Assembly: GCF_000003605.2 (NCBI RefSeq)
Contig: NW_003112969.1
Coordinates: forward strand, 259,669-289,790
DNA: 30,122 nucleotides
Direction of reading: 5' to 3'
Source of the DNA: Saccoglossus kowalevskii
Lineage: Eukaryota; Hemichordata; Enteropneusta; Harrimaniidae
The notes under the pieces are model-generated. The model had not been told where the DNA came from, did not search any database, and saw only the letters and a program-made list of their open reading frames with translations. Positions 28,386 to 30,122 of the stretch are shown here, in pieces. How positions within the stretch are numbered: the stretch's first letter is position 1; every line of letters starts with the position of its first letter. The position numbers were made by a program, and so were the translations under genes.

Positions 28386-28690
28386 TGATCTTCGATCTTT
28401 CGGCAGCGGCCGAAGTTTCTTGTTCACACAATTCGTAGTTCTACCTGTATTGTGGTAACTGGAATAAGATTGAGATGGTCCTGTGTCTAGCCGGCAAAAT
28501 ATATGTGCTTTGTGATGACTGTCCGTTGCTAGGGTCAAGCGTATTCTCGCGAAGTCTCGCGTTGCGTGAAATGTTATTGAGAAATGCTTGAATTCCCGAT
28601 TCCTGAATTGATAGCGTTTGTGCGTTTATCGTTTGTACGCTTGTGTGACCTGACGTCAACAAACAATAAGGGCAGGCAGATTTCGAATGT
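28386..28690 (-). promoter_or_regulatory. CpG-rich promoter / 5' UTR region of the TNFR-like gene
   Basis: This is one of the few CpG-dense stretches in the window. It holds a full CRE palindrome TGACGTCA (28651-28658), TCTCGCGAA (28545-28553) close to the TCTCGCGAGA core-promoter motif, and a second TCTCGCG (28555-28561). No TATA box was seen. Such motifs are typical of broad CpG-type animal promoters. The transcription start cannot be placed, and transcription toward the plus side is also possible. Confidence 0.45.
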
Positions 28691-30122
28691 TCCTAACGCA
28701 CTACATTGCTCGCCCAACTGGTAGCTGTATTGTATAGTTCTTCATTCTGCTATGTTTTTAACACCGTTTTGAATATGCTATTTACTTCTTCCGGGGTTAC
28801 ATGTCTATTGTTCTTTTTTGACTTTTTATATTGATGATCTACCCTCGCCTGTTGTCTGGTAGTTTGCGCATGTGCAAACAATAATTACATGGCGTCTGTC
28901 GGTAATTCTGGAATAGGGAATTATGTAGGTTTGATTAAAATGTTTAAATTGCGATGTTTCGAGGAGTGAATTGTATTGCGAAACAGTTAGATATATTGTG
29001 GTCTGTACCTCGCAACAAAATATTACATTTTATGCCGAGGTATCATATTAACATGAGTTTGTAAGTGCATAAAGAGTGTTTGTTTATTCATGTAAATTCA
29101 TTTGGGCTGTTAAGCTGAAAACGGTTGACTTACATTTGCCGAATTTGTGTGGACCGAGGTGTATAGAATTATGTTGTCCGATATCACTGTTGTATATTTG
29201 TATGATTTTGTAAGAGAAAGAGGCAGCGAGATGTGACCTCAGCTTACATTTTGGATGAAACTAACGTTCATTTGGGTCGGGCCTGGTATCTCTATGTGTA
29301 AATGTTATCTGCCAAGTGATTTAAAGTTTCCTGAATACGACACTTCATTCGTAACATTGTCACGAAATGCGTTATAATCATTTGTTTTAGAAATTATGCG
29401 TTAATTATGCGTTTTTAAAATCGATTCTTTTGTGAAGAACTGCCAGAATAATTGACTCGATACTTTGTAACCTTCGATGGATTTTTGTCATTCGATGGAA
29501 TTCTGTTACTCCATGACGATTTCATTAATTCTCACATTATTTTTTGTTAATTTTATTGAAAAATATATGTATTTTTTTTGACTTCTTGTAAATTCCTTTT
29601 CCCATTGCTTGCTTTGATCGTCAGCCCGGCTGTTACTTGATAGGTAGGTAAGACATCTATCATATTTCCAACAACATCAATAATTTTCTATAGTTTGCAA
29701 GCCTGATTGATTTGATTTTTTTGTTTAGGAAAGTGGTACTTTTTCGAACGTCAAGTCACTTGTTTACTAGTATATACGTTTGTATATATATGGAGTCTGC
29801 CTTGGTAATGTTTTTTCTTCCAGTTTTCTATAATAAATATAGAGAAAAACAATACTTCCTCTGAGTTACATGCATTACTCTAACCTTTTAGCCTGAAATA
29901 AAAAAATTATAAAAAAAGTATTTAAACAATTTAAAAAAAATAAGAATAAGTTTTAAAACCACCATAACTTTTTATCTAAATGATCGTTTTCTTTCATCAA
30001 TGATTTGTAGATGTTCTGGAACATTATATTTTGCATGACAAATAGACCAAGCAATCATGAACACGCCATTGTTTAAAAGTGCCTTACCATTATATATACA
30101 AAAAGTGCACATGTAAGTCAGA
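28691..30122. other. AT-rich region upstream of the receptor gene
   Basis: No exon or repeat was recognised. Long T- and A-rich runs and many stops on both strands. It may be intergenic, or the first intron of a plus-strand gene sharing the CpG-rich promoter, but no partner exon is visible. Confidence 0.4.

Noticed and set aside
28441-28662. Separate 73-residue minus-strand ORF upstream of exon 1
   Set aside because: It is in a different frame from the signal-peptide start, lacks a recognisable domain and lies in the promoter/5' UTR region.

Overview
The window looks like nuclear DNA from an invertebrate animal, most likely a marine bilaterian. It is AT-rich, with short exons bounded by canonical GT/AG sites, long introns, microsatellites, and remnants of BEL/Pao and DIRS-like tyrosine-recombinase retroelements. 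Bacterial-style operons, ribosome binding sites and CRISPR arrays are absent. The species cannot be named from the sequence alone; retroelements of these types are common in molluscs, brachiopods, annelids and amphioxus.

Region by region. 1-849 holds a weak CpG-richer open segment. 850-6763 is a decayed BEL/Pao LTR retrotransposon coded on the minus strand, with unequal LTRs at 850-1398 and 6253-6763. 6764-10700 is AT-rich and carries a 49-bp tandem repeat and two minus-strand coding pieces: an OB-fold (RPA-like) exon at 8703-9073 and a probable first exon at 10427-10621. 10700-16680 is mostly empty apart from dispersed repeats and one unidentified plus-strand candidate exon. 16688-16948 is a clear minus-strand exon encoding three membrane segments of an unidentified protein.

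17389/19622-28385 (minus) is the main gene, a TNF-receptor-superfamily type I membrane protein that I pieced together from ten exons. Exon 1 (28353-28385) starts the signal peptide and lies in a CpG-rich promoter region. Exon 2 (24038-24191) completes the signal peptide and begins cysteine-rich domain 1. Exon 3 (22696-22920) finishes CRD1 and carries CRD2. Exon 4 (about 22566-22610) and exon 5 (21589-21619) form a stalk, and exon 6 (20487-20595) encodes the transmembrane helix. Exons 7-10 (19622-20305) are four tandemly duplicated phase 0/0 cassettes for an N/D/Q/G-rich cytoplasmic tail. All exon phases agree: 909 nt, 303 codons, no internal stop. No death domain is visible.

Mobile DNA surrounds and interrupts this gene. 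A decayed plus-strand DIRS/PAT-like element (RT, RNase H, tyrosine recombinase, then a repeated terminal block) lies inside intron 1. A second, minus-strand tyrosine-recombinase fragment lies directly after cassette exon 10, between 25-bp near-identical direct repeats. The most interesting observation is the array of duplicated cassette exons in the receptor's cytoplasmic tail.
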